A stretch of 64,000 nucleotides of DNA. Source: Porphyromonadaceae bacterium UBA4262. GTDB taxonomy: Bacteria > Bacteroidota > Bacteroidia > Bacteroidales > Muribaculaceae. The position numbers and the translations under genes are program-made. A model generated the notes under the pieces. It saw only the letters and a program-made list of their open reading frames with translations, did no database searches and was not told the DNA's origin. Positions 1-10,155 of this stretch are shown one piece after another. The stretch lies in contig DGWI01000008.1 of the NCBI GenBank assembly GCA_002396085.1, forward strand, positions 32,750 to 96,749, written 5' to 3'. The stretch's first letter is position 1; every line of letters begins with the position of its first letter.

Positions 1-1221
1 GTCGGCAGCATGTGCACCGCAGATGTGGCAACCCACAATCTGGCGAGTCTGTGCGTCGATGATCATCTTGATCAGACCATCGGTCTCGGCCATCGACACG
101 GCCTTGCCGTTGCTGCGGAAGAAGGATTTCTTCACAACAACCTCCATGCCACGCTCGGCGCACTGCTCCTCGGTCAAGCCCACCATCGACAACTCGGGCA
201 CGGTGAACACGGCGCTAGGCACAATGTCCAGTTTGATTTCACAAGGCTTGCCCAAGATGGCAGCCAGCGCCACCTCGCCCTGTGCGCTGGCGGCATGCGC
301 CAGCATCATGCGGCCATTCACATCGCCAATGGCATACACACCCTCAATGTTGGTCTGCATCTGGTCATTGACCTCGATACCACGACGGCCCACGGTCACG
401 CCGATGGTGTCCAGACCCTGCGGAAGTACGGGCTGGCGGCCCACCGACATGAGCACGCGCTCGGCAACGAGGCTCTGCTCCTTGCCCTTGAGGTCGTAAC
501 TCACCTGTAAGCCCTCGTTGCACTGGGCGATGGCCTTGACAGCAGCCTGAGTGATGACCTTGATGCCACGCTTGCTCAGCGTCTGCTTCAAGCGTTTAGC
601 GATGTCTTTGTCAAATGGTGGCAATATTTCCTTGCAGAATTCGACGACGGTAACCTCGACACCATAGGTGTTAAAGATGGCGGCAAACTCCATGCCGATG
701 ACACCGCCGCCCACGATGCACAGGCTCTTGGGCAATTGGGTCATGCACAGGATGTCGTCGCTGGTCATGGCCAGTTCAGCACCCGGGATGGGGAGCCCCT
801 TGGGTGCGCTGCCCGTGGCGATGACGATGTTGCGGGCATCGTGTTTCTCGCCGCCGACCTCGATGGTGTGAGCGTCGACAAAGCGGGCCTCGCCCTCGAT
901 GGCGGTGATGCCGGGCGACTGCATCAGCATCTTCACGCCATCACGCAGTTGGGTCACCACCTCGTCCTTGCGAGCCATGGCAGCACCGAAGTCAAAGGTG
1001 AAACCTTCGGCCTGGATGCCCCACACGGCGGCCTCCTTCAGGTTGCCCAGCACCTCGGCATTGCGGCACAGTGCCTTGGTGGGAATGCAGCCACGATTCA
1101 GACAGGTACCACCCATCTGGTCGCGCTCGACGATGCCCAAGGTCAGTCCCTTCTGGGCGGCCGATGCAGCCATTTCATATCCACCTGGGCCTGCACCTAT
1201 TATAATAAGGTCAAATGTCAT
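1..1221 (-). CDS. lpd: Dihydrolipoyl dehydrogenase (E3 / glycine-cleavage L protein), C-terminus off the window
   Basis: The protein reoxidises the dihydrolipoyl arm of GcvH (and possibly of 2-oxoacid dehydrogenases), passing electrons through a redox disulfide and FAD to NAD+. My translation from the ATG at 1221 begins with an FAD-binding GAGPGG at residues 9-14. The redox-active disulfide motif CLNRGC follows at residues 40-45, and a second nucleotide-binding GGGVIG lies mid-protein. About 407 codons are present; the family is usually 450-470 residues, so only the dimerisation end is missing beyond base 1. It is the last gene of the minus-strand glycine cleavage operon, 239 nt after gcvPB. 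That gap is filled with short tandem repeats and shows no clear promoter. Family identity is certain. Whether this copy serves only glycine cleavage is inference from position. Confidence 0.95.
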   Translation of the reverse strand, partial: MTFDLIIIGAGPGGYEMAASAAQKGLTLGIVERDQMGGTCLNRGCIPTKALCRNAEVLGNLKEAAVWGIQAEGFTFDFGAAMARKDEVVTQLRDGVKMLMQSPGITAIEGEARFVDAHTIEVGGEKHDARNIVIATGSAPKGLPIPGAELAMTSDDILCMTQLPKSLCIVGGGVIGMEFAAIFNTYGVEVTVVEFCKEILPPFDKDIAKRLKQTLSKRGIKVITQAAVKAIAQCNEGLQVSYDLKGKEQSLVAERVLMSVGRQPVLPQGLDTIGVTVGRRGIEVNDQMQTNIEGVYAIGDVNGRMMLAHAASAQGEVALAAILGKPCEIKLDIVPSAVFTVPELSMVGLTEEQCAERGMEVVVKKSFFRSNGKAVSMAETDGLIKMIIDAQTRQIVGCHICGAHAAD

Positions 1222-1297
1222 ATCTGTTTTGTTGTTTTACTTTCTAAAGTAGTTCTACTTTTTCTAGTAGTGATGGAGTAACAGTAGTAGCAACTCC

Positions 1298-1397
1298 TCA
1301 CTCGTCACTTGTAACTCGTAACTCGTAACTCGTAACTCGTAACTTGTCACTTGTCACTTGTCACTCGTAACTCGTAACTTGTAACTCGTAACTCGTC
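1298..1397. repeat. Degenerate 7-nt tandem array (unit about AACTCGT / CACTTGT)
   Basis: About 14 heptamers run head to tail between gcvPB and lpd, mostly AACTCGT with CACTTGT and AACTTGT variants. The register is kept throughout. The array is intergenic. It belongs to the family of 7-8-nt-period arrays seen in many gaps of this window. Confidence 0.9.
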
Positions 1398-1409
1398 AAT
1401 GAAAACTCG

Positions 1410-1440
1410 GAGTTCTCAGAGTTCTCCGAGAATTCCGAGT
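1410..1440. repeat. Three 9-nt tandem units (GAGTTCTCA-like)
   Basis: The units GAGTTCTCA, GAGTTCTCC and GAGAATTCC follow one another just downstream of the heptamer array and 20 nt from the gcvPB stop. A fourth, degenerate unit follows. This is a second array with a different period in the same gap. Confidence 0.7.
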
Positions 1441-1460
1441 CTTTCCTAGATTACTAATTC

Positions 1461-2939
1461 TCAATTGGCCAATTCGGCATACGTTACAATGGGCTTGAGA
1501 GCGGCCTGGGTGTCGTCCAGACGGCGCACAGGAGTGTTGTGCGGAGCCGACTTCACCATCTCGGGCTGCTCCTTGGCTTCCTTGGCAATCTTGCGCATCA
1601 CCTCGATGAAGGCATCGAGTGTCTCCTTGCTCTCGGTTTCGCAAGGCTCGATCATTAGAGCCTCGTGGAACAACAGCGGGAAGTAGATCGTAGGAGCATG
1701 GAAACCATAGTCCAGCAGTCGCTTAGCCACGTCAAGTGTGGTCACACCGGTCGACTTGTCCTTCAGGCCGTCAAACACAAACTCGTGCTTGCACACGCCC
1801 TCGAGTGGCAACTCATACACATCCTTGAGCGACTCCTTGATGTAGTTGGCGTTGAGTGTAGCCAGCGGGCCCACCATCTTGACATTCTCGTGACCGAGGG
1901 TCAGGATATACGTGTAGGCACGCATCATCACAGCGAAGTTGCCCAGGAAGCCCGAAATCGAGCCGAGCGAATCATCGCCAAACTCAACATCGTAGCGATA
2001 GGTGTCATCATCGATATCATGACGCACCACGTGGGGGCTGGGCAGGAACTGTTCCAGACCGGCACGAACACCCACAGGACCGCTGCCGGGACCACCGCCA
2101 CCGTGAGGTGTCGAGAAGGTCTTGTGCAGGTTGATGTGCATGATGTCAAAGCCGATGTCGCCCGGACGCACCTTGCCCAGCATGGGGTTGAGGTTTGCGC
2201 CGTCATAGTACATCAGGCCACCGCACTCGTGCACCAACTTAGCAATCTCACCGATCGAGTGCTCAAAGATACCCAGCGTGTTGGGGTTGGTCATCATCAT
2301 ACCGGCGATGGTGTCGTCGAGCAGCGGACGCAGGTCGTCGACATCGACAGTGCCGTCGGGACGGCTCTTGACCACCACCACGTCCAGACCGCAAACTGCG
2401 GCACTTGCAGGATTGGTTCCGTGGGCCGAGTCGGGCACGATGACCTTGGTGCGCTTTGAGTCACCGCGGCTCATGTGGTAACTGCGCATCACCATCAGAC
2501 CGGTCAACTCGCCATGTGCACCGGCGAACGGGTTGAGTGTGAATTCCTTCATGCCAGCCAGTTCGGCAAGGCTCTCTTGCAGTTTGTAGTAGACCTCGAG
2601 TGCGCCCTGCACGGTGTCGATGCTCTGCAGTGGATGCAGACCACTGAACGACGGGTGGGCAGCCATATCCTCGTTAATCTTGGGATTGTACTTCATCGTG
2701 CACGAACCCAGGGGATAGAAACCAGTGTCCACGCCGAAGTTGTTGTTGCTCATGTTGGTGTAGTGACGCACCACAGTCAGTTCGTCACACTCGGGCAGAG
2801 CCGGAGCCTCGTTGCGAAGCAGTGTGCCTGGCAGCGACTCCAACTTGTACTCGCTCATCTCATTCTTGGGGAGGGAGTATCCACGACGACCCTCACGCGA
2901 CAACTCAAATATGAGTTTTCCGTAATATACGTTATTCAT
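1461..2939 (-). CDS. gcvPB: Glycine dehydrogenase (decarboxylating) subunit 2, P-protein beta half
   Basis: This is the PLP-carrying half of the split P-protein. With GcvPA it decarboxylates glycine and loads the aminomethyl group on lipoyl-GcvH. The 492 residues match the usual size. The PLP lysine is K273 in the motif HINLHKTFSTPHGGGGPG, followed by the glycine-rich loop. The N-terminus (FELSREGRRGYSLP) is typical of the subunit. It starts 5 nt after the gcvPA stop, so the two halves are co-transcribed and probably translationally coupled. The stop is followed by the tandem-repeat gap before lpd. No odd residues were seen. Confidence 0.97.
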   Translation of the reverse strand: MNNVYYGKLIFELSREGRRGYSLPKNEMSEYKLESLPGTLLRNEAPALPECDELTVVRHYTNMSNNNFGVDTGFYPLGSCTMKYNPKINEDMAAHPSFSGLHPLQSIDTVQGALEVYYKLQESLAELAGMKEFTLNPFAGAHGELTGLMVMRSYHMSRGDSKRTKVIVPDSAHGTNPASAAVCGLDVVVVKSRPDGTVDVDDLRPLLDDTIAGMMMTNPNTLGIFEHSIGEIAKLVHECGGLMYYDGANLNPMLGKVRPGDIGFDIMHINLHKTFSTPHGGGGPGSGPVGVRAGLEQFLPSPHVVRHDIDDDTYRYDVEFGDDSLGSISGFLGNFAVMMRAYTYILTLGHENVKMVGPLATLNANYIKESLKDVYELPLEGVCKHEFVFDGLKDKSTGVTTLDVAKRLLDYGFHAPTIYFPLLFHEALMIEPCETESKETLDAFIEVMRKIAKEAKEQPEMVKSAPHNTPVRRLDDTQAALKPIVTYAELAN

Positions 2940-2944
2940 AGTCC

Positions 2945-4294
<1,350 letters not shown>

Positions 4295-4327
4295 TTTGTT
4301 CTTGATTGGTTGAATCTTGTAGTTAAC

Positions 4328-4411
4328 AATCACGAATTATCGATTGCTCGAAGAATCGAATGTTCGAGCATTCAGATAATCGATAATTCGTGATTCTTGA
4401 TAATTCGTGAT
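4328..4411. repeat. Long hairpin built on an 8-nt tandem array between gcvH and gcvPA
   Basis: A perfect 17-bp inverted repeat (4328-4344 with 4379-4395) encloses a second 8-bp stem (4345-4352 with 4363-4370). The same DNA can be read as about nine octamers beginning TCG from 4340 (TCGATTGC, TCGAAGAA, TCGAATGT, TCGAGCAT and so on). In the minus-strand transcript it would fold right after the gcvH stop. A role as 3'-end stabiliser or partial attenuator is inference. Confidence 0.85.
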
Positions 4412-4791
4412 TACTCGCCGATCATGGCCTTGTAGCCAGCAGCGTCCATCAGGTTGTCCAACTCACCCTTGTCGCTGAGTTCAACCTTGATGATCCAGTT
4501 CTCAAAGGCATCCTTGTTGATCAGACCGGGCTCATCCTCCAGGGCCTCGTTGACCTCGACAACAGTGCCGCTGACCGGGCAGATCAGGTCGCTGGCAGCC
4601 TTGGTGCTCTCGACGGCGCCAAACTCCTCGCCGGCAGTAACCTCGTCGTCAACCTCGGGCATGTCGACATAGACCACATTGCCCAGTTCGTGCTGTGCGT
4701 GATCGGTGATGCCGATGAAACCAAACTCGCCTTCTACTCTCACATACTCGTGCGACTCGCTGTAGTAGAGTCCTTCGATAATCTTGCTCAT
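4411..4791 (-). CDS. gcvH: Glycine cleavage system H protein
   Basis: This is the lipoyl carrier that shuttles the aminomethyl group from the P-protein to the T-protein and is then reoxidised by Lpd. The 126-residue length is standard. The lipoylated lysine is K64 in AVESTKAASDL. The N-terminal YSESHEYVRVEG and the ITDHAQHELGNVVYVDMP stretch are family hallmarks. It lies third in the operon, 60 nt after gcvT, with the large hairpin just downstream. The hairpin could favour higher GcvH levels than the P-protein subunits, but that is inference. Confidence 0.97.
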   Translation of the reverse strand: MSKIIEGLYYSESHEYVRVEGEFGFIGITDHAQHELGNVVYVDMPEVDDEVTAGEEFGAVESTKAASDLICPVSGTVVEVNEALEDEPGLINKDAFENWIIKVELSDKGELDNLMDAAGYKAMIGE

Positions 4792-4851
4792 TGTGTTAAT
4801 TATTATTGGTTTGATTAGTTAATTGTCAATTGAAATAAAAAGAATTCTGTA

Positions 4852-5949
4852 TTACTTCTTGTAGTTGGGCTGATAGAAGCGTTTCTTCACCACAGTGGCG
4901 GGGAACACTTTCTTGCGGATGCGCACACTCAGCTCATTGCCCAGGGCACCAACGGCGCGGTCAACCAGCGCGAAGGCCAGGCTCTTCTCACACGAGATGC
5001 TGCGGTAGCCTGTGGTGATGTAGCCCACCACCTTGTCGCCGTCGAGCACCTCATAACCGTGACGAGGAATGGCCTTGTCCTTCAGTTCCAGACCCACCAA
5101 CTTCTTGGCGCTGCCCTCGGCCTTCTGCTGGGCACAAGCGTCACGGCCGATGAAGCCGCCTTCCTTGTCCAACTTGCAGAACATGCCCAGCGTAGCAACG
5201 ATGGGCGAAATCTCGGCGGTCAACTCGTCGCCATACAGCGGCAGACCAGCCTCGAAGCGCAACGTGTCACGGCAACCCAGACCACAAGGCTGAACGCCGG
5301 CGGCCATGAGCATGTCCCACATCTTCATGATCACTGCTGCACTGGCATAGACCTCAAAGCCGTCCTCGCCGGTGTAGCCTGTGCGGCTCACAATGATGGT
5401 CTCGCCGTCATACTCAATCTCCTTGTGGGTGTAGAATGTCAGGTCGCTGCAGTCGATGTTCAGCACAGCGGCCATAGTCTTCTCGGCCTCGGGACCCTGG
5501 ATAGCCAACTGCGAGTAGTAGTCGCTTTGATGGTCAACCTTGACATCAAAGTTGGCGGCCTGCTGGTTGATCCAAGCCACATCCTTGTCGATGTTGGCGG
5601 CGTTGATGACCAGGAACAAGTCGTTCTCGCCCATCTTGTAGACCAGCAGGTCATCGACAGTACCTCCGTCGGGATAGAGCATCATGCCATAGAACACCTT
5701 GCCCACCTCGGCACCGGCGATGTCGTTGGTGAAGATATAGTTAACAAATTTCTCGGCTTGCGGACCGGTGATGCGAACTTCGCCCATGTGCGACACGTCG
5801 AACACACCAACAGCCTTGCGGACTGCGTTGTGCTCGGTCTCAATGCCATTGTACTGGATGGGCATGTCATAGCCTGCGAAGGGGCTCATCAGTGCGCCCA
5901 GGGCCACATGCTTGTCGTGGAGACAGGTGATTTTGATTTCGTCTGCCAT
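4852..5949 (-). CDS. gcvT: Aminomethyltransferase, glycine cleavage T protein
   Basis: The T-protein moves the one-carbon unit from aminomethyl-GcvH to tetrahydrofolate, releasing ammonia and 5,10-methylene-THF. The 365-residue length is normal. Conserved blocks include PFAGYDMPIQYNG near the N-terminus, FDVSHMGEV around residue 50, SRTGYTGEDGFEVY mid-protein and CGLGCRDTLRFEAGLPLYG after it. It begins 9 nt after the lplA stop, so the two are surely on one transcript. The start gives the usual N-terminus for the family. Confidence 0.97.
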   Translation of the reverse strand: MADEIKITCLHDKHVALGALMSPFAGYDMPIQYNGIETEHNAVRKAVGVFDVSHMGEVRITGPQAEKFVNYIFTNDIAGAEVGKVFYGMMLYPDGGTVDDLLVYKMGENDLFLVINAANIDKDVAWINQQAANFDVKVDHQSDYYSQLAIQGPEAEKTMAAVLNIDCSDLTFYTHKEIEYDGETIIVSRTGYTGEDGFEVYASAAVIMKMWDMLMAAGVQPCGLGCRDTLRFEAGLPLYGDELTAEISPIVATLGMFCKLDKEGGFIGRDACAQQKAEGSAKKLVGLELKDKAIPRHGYEVLDGDKVVGYITTGYRSISCEKSLAFALVDRAVGALGNELSVRIRKKVFPATVVKKRFYQPNYKK

Positions 5950-5958
5950 AATTGTGAT

Positions 5959-6933
5959 TTAGTCGGTTAAAAAGTTAATAAATTGATTTGTACTTAAATT
6001 CATAATAATTTGACGCACATCGACTTTGTCGAGAGCCTCGGTCAGTGACTCACGGGTGAACTGCACGCCGTGCAACTTGTCCACGAGGCCGCCGTCCAGA
6101 TCGCCCAGCAAGAAGTAGTCGCCAGCGATATTGATCTGGGTGATGGCGTTGCGGTTCAACTCCAGGCTGACTTGCAACTCGCCCACGCCCTCAATGCGGC
6201 CCTGCTTCACCAGGTTGCAGCGCGGATTGTTGCCCAGGATGAACTCGGGCGTGAGATAGGTCTGCATGATTTGCTCTATCTCGACAACATCGCGTTCAGT
6301 AAGTTTGACTTCGCCATCGCACAGCACCTTGCGCGCGTGTGCCTTGAAGTCCTCCAGGCTGATGTCGCAGTGACGGCAGATGGTGGTGATGCGGCTCGCC
6401 ACACTTTTCACACCCTTCGACTCGAGTTTGCTTTTGCTCGGGGTGATGGCGTGAGTGATGTGGGTCATGTCGGTGTCGTAGAGCATGGTGCCATGCACGA
6501 TGCTGCGACCCGGCAAGTGATAGAACGCGTTGCCGCTCACTTTCAGGCCGTCGATGAGGATGTCGTTGCGGCCGTTGTCGCTGGCATTCAGACCCAACTG
6601 CTGCAACATGGCCACCACAGCGTGAGTGTAGCGCGAGTAGGTCATCTCGACGTTGTCGCTGCGCGTGATGTAACTGAACATGATGTTGCTCATGTCAGCA
6701 AACACGCAGCCGCCACCGCTCTTGCGTCGATAGTACTCAATGCCGTGCTCACGGCAGTAGTCCAGGTTCACCTCGTTGTCAATCAACTGGTTGCGACCAA
6801 ATATCACCGTGGGTCGAACCTGCCACATGAAGAAGATGTCATCCTGTCCCATGATGCGGGCGGCATACTCTTCCATAGCCAGATAGAATGGAAGAATCCG
6901 TGTCTCGTGGTGGGGCAAACTCAGGTACTTCAT
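5959..6933 (-). CDS. lplA: Lipoate-protein ligase A
   Basis: The enzyme activates lipoate with ATP and attaches it to lipoyl-domain lysines; the neighbour GcvH is the obvious substrate. The 324 residues contain the RRKSGGGCVFAD motif at about 69-80 and the catalytic-lysine region NDILIDGLKVSGNAF with K131. The C-terminal domain seen in LplA is present. It is the first gene of the operon and carries the promoter. Having the ligase ahead of gcvT-gcvH suggests salvage of external lipoate is tied to glycine cleavage. No lipA or lipB is in the window. Confidence 0.95.
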   Translation of the reverse strand: MKYLSLPHHETRILPFYLAMEEYAARIMGQDDIFFMWQVRPTVIFGRNQLIDNEVNLDYCREHGIEYYRRKSGGGCVFADMSNIMFSYITRSDNVEMTYSRYTHAVVAMLQQLGLNASDNGRNDILIDGLKVSGNAFYHLPGRSIVHGTMLYDTDMTHITHAITPSKSKLESKGVKSVASRITTICRHCDISLEDFKAHARKVLCDGEVKLTERDVVEIEQIMQTYLTPEFILGNNPRCNLVKQGRIEGVGELQVSLELNRNAITQINIAGDYFLLGDLDGGLVDKLHGVQFTRESLTEALDKVDVRQIIMNLSTNQFINFLTD

Positions 6934-6954
6934 CTGCTTCTTATAAAAATCTTA

Positions 6955-6989
6955 CAAAAATAGCACTTTTTCCCGACATACGACCAAAA
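6955..6989 (-). promoter_or_regulatory. Promoter of the lplA-gcv operon
   Basis: Read on the minus strand, TATTTTTG (6955-6962) matches the Bacteroidota -7 box TAnnTTTG. A TTTTG lies 22 nt upstream at 6985-6989. It ends about 20 nt before the lplA ATG. No glycine riboswitch fold was recognised in the short leader. Confidence 0.6.
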
Positions 6990-7050
6990 TTTTAAGCACA
7001 TTTTTTCAACAATACTCAAAATTCACTTTTTGTAACTTTTATAAAGCGAA

Positions 7051-7073
7051 TCCCCTCGTCTGACGAGAGGGGA
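7051..7073 (-). terminator. Hairpin after the outer-membrane-type protein gene
   Basis: TCCCCTC pairs with GAGGGGA around a short loop, 46 nt past the stop of the gene ending at 7119. The T-run after it on the minus strand is weak, so it may be only a partial terminator. Confidence 0.45.
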
Positions 7074-7118
7074 TGTGTAGATAAATGCTGCAAGTGAGTT
7101 GTTGTGAAAAGATGTGGC

Positions 7119-7829
7119 CTAGAACGCCAAAGTTGCACCCAGGGTGAGCACATGACGGAACTCACTCAGCCCCTTGATGTCGCTCATTGGGGTGTATTTG
7201 ACATAGGCTCCCATCCATATACAATCGATGCCGGCAGTGAGGTCAACATTTACCCGACGCGCATTCTTGATACTCCAATGGCTGTCTGCTTTGCAACCCA
7301 GATTTAGCCGTGGAATCACTCCCCCATAGGCATTGAGTCTGCCATGTATGCGCTGGCGATAAAGCATCGGTAGCAGCAGGCTGGGAATGTTGATCTCGGT
7401 CTTATCTTTTTGGGCGCCATCGATGACTTGCGAGGCGGTGCGGTCTTCCTGCCGCTGAAGGTATTGGCCTGAATGGGTATAAAGTCCTCGCATACTGAAG
7501 CCGAGTCCCACCGACAGTCGCTGGTTGTGGTGTGAAGTATAGTAAGCCAACCCAATGATAATGAGCATACCTGCCTCAAAGGTGGTTCCATGGCAACCCA
7601 TGCTAGGGCCGATACCGACAAACACACCACCCGAGAATAGGGTGAAATGTGGGTAAGAATCGTTGTGAAAAGGATGACCTAGAATACAACCGCCGATGTG
7701 ACGCACATCGATGGTATCAACTGTTATTGTGTCAGTTGAAATGTCCTTAAATTGCGCTTGTACATCGGGCGACTTGCCATAAACCGGCAATAAAATAAGC
7801 ATTAGCAGAATACAGGCAAAAGTCCTCAT
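7119..7829 (-). CDS. Secreted, outer-membrane-barrel-like protein of unknown function
   Basis: About 236 residues from the ATG at 7829 (MRTFACILLMLILLPVYG), a clear signal peptide; two further in-frame ATGs lie upstream at 7835 and 7853. The mature part alternates hydrophobic and polar residues in strand-like blocks (for example LSVGLGFSMRGLY and VNVDLTAGIDCIWMGAYVKY). It ends in phenylalanine (LTLGATLAF), as many outer-membrane beta-barrels do. I do not recognise a named family; it resembles small PorT-like barrel proteins of Bacteroidota. It lies downstream of the S9 peptidase on the same strand with a terminator between them, so it probably has its own promoter. I did not find a clear -7 box. 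Confidence 0.7.
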   Translation of the reverse strand: MRTFACILLMLILLPVYGKSPDVQAQFKDISTDTITVDTIDVRHIGGCILGHPFHNDSYPHFTLFSGGVFVGIGPSMGCHGTTFEAGMLIIIGLAYYTSHHNQRLSVGLGFSMRGLYTHSGQYLQRQEDRTASQVIDGAQKDKTEINIPSLLLPMLYRQRIHGRLNAYGGVIPRLNLGCKADSHWSIKNARRVNVDLTAGIDCIWMGAYVKYTPMSDIKGLSEFRHVLTLGATLAF

Positions 7830-7928
7830 GATCATTAATGGTTTAGTGAGCATATATTATTTCAACGCATGACACTGGCGTATATTGTGAACCAAGTTGC
7901 AAATCCCTTAAGGTCTAGTGAAAATAAT

Positions 7929-7953
7929 AAGGGTCCACACATGGCGGACCCTT
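7929..7953 (-). terminator. Rho-independent terminator of the S9 peptidase gene
   Basis: An 8-bp stem (AAGGGTCC with GGACCCTT) stands 28 nt past the S9 peptidase stop. On the minus strand it is followed by ATTATTTT. Confidence 0.7.
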
Positions 7954-7980
7954 GATTTGTTGCAAGTTGGCAAATGTGCC

Positions 7981-10155
7981 TTACTTGGTGGCAGTGCTGT
8001 CGGCGGGCTGAGCCTCACCGGCATCGGCTGCGACACGAGCCTTGAAAGCCTCGCTGTCGGGCATCAGCCAACTGTCAAACCACTTGAAGAACTCACGCTG
8101 CCACAGCACGCTGTTCTGCGGCTTCTGGCACCAGTGGTCCTCGTCGGGGAAGAGCACCATGCGTGCGGGCAAGCCACGCAGTTTGGCGGCATTGAAGGCT
8201 TGCATGGTCTGGGTGTAGACGATGCGGAAGTCGTTGTCACCCGTGGTGCACATGATGGGGGTGTCCCAGTTCTGAACATAGTTGGCAGGGTTGCCCACGC
8301 TGTAACTCTTTTGAGCCACGGCATTGCTCTTGTCCCAATACGGACCGCCCAGATCCCAGTTGACAAACCACAGTTCCTCGGTCTCGAGGTACTGGCCCAT
8401 CAGGTTGAAGATACCGGCGTGTGCCAGGAAGGCTGCGAAGCGCTTCTGGTGGTTACCGGCCAGCCAATAGACCGAGAAACCGCCATAGCTGGCGCCGGTG
8501 GCACCGATGTGCTCGCCGTCGATCCACGGCTCCTTCTTCATATAGTCGACTGCGCTCATGTAGTCCTTCATGTTCTGGCCTCCATAGTCACCCGAAATCT
8601 GTGCGTTCCACTCGGTGCCGAAGCCCGGCAGACCGCGGCGGTTGGGGGCAATCACGACATAGCCGTGGTTGGCCATGATGCGCAGGTTCCAGCGATAGCT
8701 CCAGAACTGGCTAACCGGCGACTGCGGACCGCCCTCGCAGAAGAGGATGGCGGGGTACTTCTTCGACTCGTCGAAGCCCGGAGGCAGCAGCACCCAGGTG
8801 GTCATCTGCTTGCCGTCGGTGGTGGGCACCATCACCTTGCGGCACTCGACCTTGGCCAGTTGGCCCAGCAACTCGTCGTTGACGTGGCTCAACTGCTTGG
8901 GCTCCTCACCAGCCTTGAAAGCAAACACCTCGTTGGGCTCCAGATAACTGTGGCGCAAAGTCACAAACTGGTCGCCGGCAAAGGCCAAACCGTCGTAGTC
9001 ATACTGTCCGGCAGCGATGGTGTCGATCTTCTGTGTGGCAACTTCCATCCTGAAGATGGGCATCGTGCCCTGGAACGGGCAGATGAAGTAGAGGTACTTC
9101 TCATCGGGCGACCAGAACAGGGCGTCGACACTGTAGTCCCAGTTGGCGCTCAGGTCCACCTTGTTGCCGCCGTTGGCGTCCATCATGAAGATGCGGTTCT
9201 TGTCGGCCTCGTAGCCGTCATGCTCCATCGAGAGCCAAGCAATCTTGCCGCTCTTGCTCACCACGGGGTTGTTGTCATAGCCCATCATGCCCTCAGTCAG
9301 GTTCTCGGTCTTGCCGTCGGCAAGCGTGTAGCGATACAGGTCGCTGTTGGTCGAGATGGCATACTCCTTGCCCACCTTCTTGCGGCAAACGTAGATCACG
9401 CTCTTCGAGTCGGGCATCCACGCCAGTTGCTCCACGCCGCCCCACGGGCGCATGGGCGACTCAAACTGTGTGCCCTCGAGCATGTCCTTCAGGTCGCTCA
9501 CCTTCGAGCCGTCAAACGAGCCGACGAAGGGGTGGGGGATTTCGGTCACCCACTCGTTCCAGTGCTTGTACATCAGGTCATCGATGATGCGGGCCTTGGT
9601 CTTGTCCAGATCGGGATGGTGGTCCTGGGCGGTCTTGCCATACTTCACGGTCGAGATGAGCACCACGCTCTTCTCGTCGGGCGACAAGACGAAGCCCTCG
9701 ATGCCGTTCTCCATGTCACTCACGCACTTGCGGCCACCGCCGTCGGCATCCATTACCCACATCTGGGGCAGTGCATCTTCCTTGTCATCCTTGTAGACAA
9801 AGGCAATCTTGTTGCCACCGTCCATCCACACAGCATTCGACTCGCTGTTGGCGGTCTTGGTCAACTGCTTGGCGTTCTGGCCGTCGATGTCCATGACCCA
9901 CAGTTCGCGGTTGCTCTTGTTCTCTTCAACGCTCACATAGGTGATGCCATACAGAATTTTCTTGCCATCGGGCGACACCTGCGCATCGCTCACACGACCG
10001 AAGGCGTTCAGCACCTCGGGGGTGAACTGGCCGTTCTCGACCGTCACTTGGGGCTTCTCAATCAGTGCGCTAGAGCCACTGCCGCCCTGTTCGCTGCAGC
10101 CGGCGCCCAGCAGAGCCACGGTTGCTAACATAGTCGTAACTTTTGCTAATTTCAT
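7981..10155 (-). CDS. S9 family serine peptidase (prolyl oligopeptidase type), lipoprotein
   Basis: A secreted, lipid-anchored peptidase of the dipeptidyl/acylaminoacyl-peptidase branch of family S9. The N-terminus is a lipoprotein signal with lipobox LLGAGC (Cys about 20). Residues from about 40 to 430 look like a WD40/TolB-type beta-propeller (repeated SPDEK and DG-rich strands). The C-terminal alpha/beta hydrolase domain has the nucleophile in GASYGG (S556), aspartate D642 in TTGDNDFR and histidine H674 in PDEDHW, so the triad is complete. The 724-residue length is normal. It has its own promoter about 90 nt upstream with a small hairpin in the leader. Likely role: degrading peptides outside the cytoplasm. 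Confidence 0.93.
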   Translation of the reverse strand: MKLAKVTTMLATVALLGAGCSEQGGSGSSALIEKPQVTVENGQFTPEVLNAFGRVSDAQVSPDGKKILYGITYVSVEENKSNRELWVMDIDGQNAKQLTKTANSESNAVWMDGGNKIAFVYKDDKEDALPQMWVMDADGGGRKCVSDMENGIEGFVLSPDEKSVVLISTVKYGKTAQDHHPDLDKTKARIIDDLMYKHWNEWVTEIPHPFVGSFDGSKVSDLKDMLEGTQFESPMRPWGGVEQLAWMPDSKSVIYVCRKKVGKEYAISTNSDLYRYTLADGKTENLTEGMMGYDNNPVVSKSGKIAWLSMEHDGYEADKNRIFMMDANGGNKVDLSANWDYSVDALFWSPDEKYLYFICPFQGTMPIFRMEVATQKIDTIAAGQYDYDGLAFAGDQFVTLRHSYLEPNEVFAFKAGEEPKQLSHVNDELLGQLAKVECRKVMVPTTDGKQMTTWVLLPPGFDESKKYPAILFCEGGPQSPVSQFWSYRWNLRIMANHGYVVIAPNRRGLPGFGTEWNAQISGDYGGQNMKDYMSAVDYMKKEPWIDGEHIGATGASYGGFSVYWLAGNHQKRFAAFLAHAGIFNLMGQYLETEELWFVNWDLGGPYWDKSNAVAQKSYSVGNPANYVQNWDTPIMCTTGDNDFRIVYTQTMQAFNAAKLRGLPARMVLFPDEDHWCQKPQNSVLWQREFFKWFDSWLMPDSEAFKARVAADAGEAQPADSTATK

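Noticed and set aside
1298..1397. CRISPR-like array
   Set aside because: Units are 7 nt with no spacers, and no cas genes are in the window.
6934..7050. Glycine riboswitch upstream of the gcv operon
   Set aside because: The predicted leader is only about 20 nt after the promoter, and no aptamer-like fold was recognised.
7918..10128. Long plus-strand ORF opposite the S9 peptidase (and similar long ORFs opposite gcvPB, gcvPA, the TamB-like gene and others)
   Set aside because: They are antisense shadows: translations are low-complexity (His/Val/Leu-rich), and the opposite strand encodes clear families.
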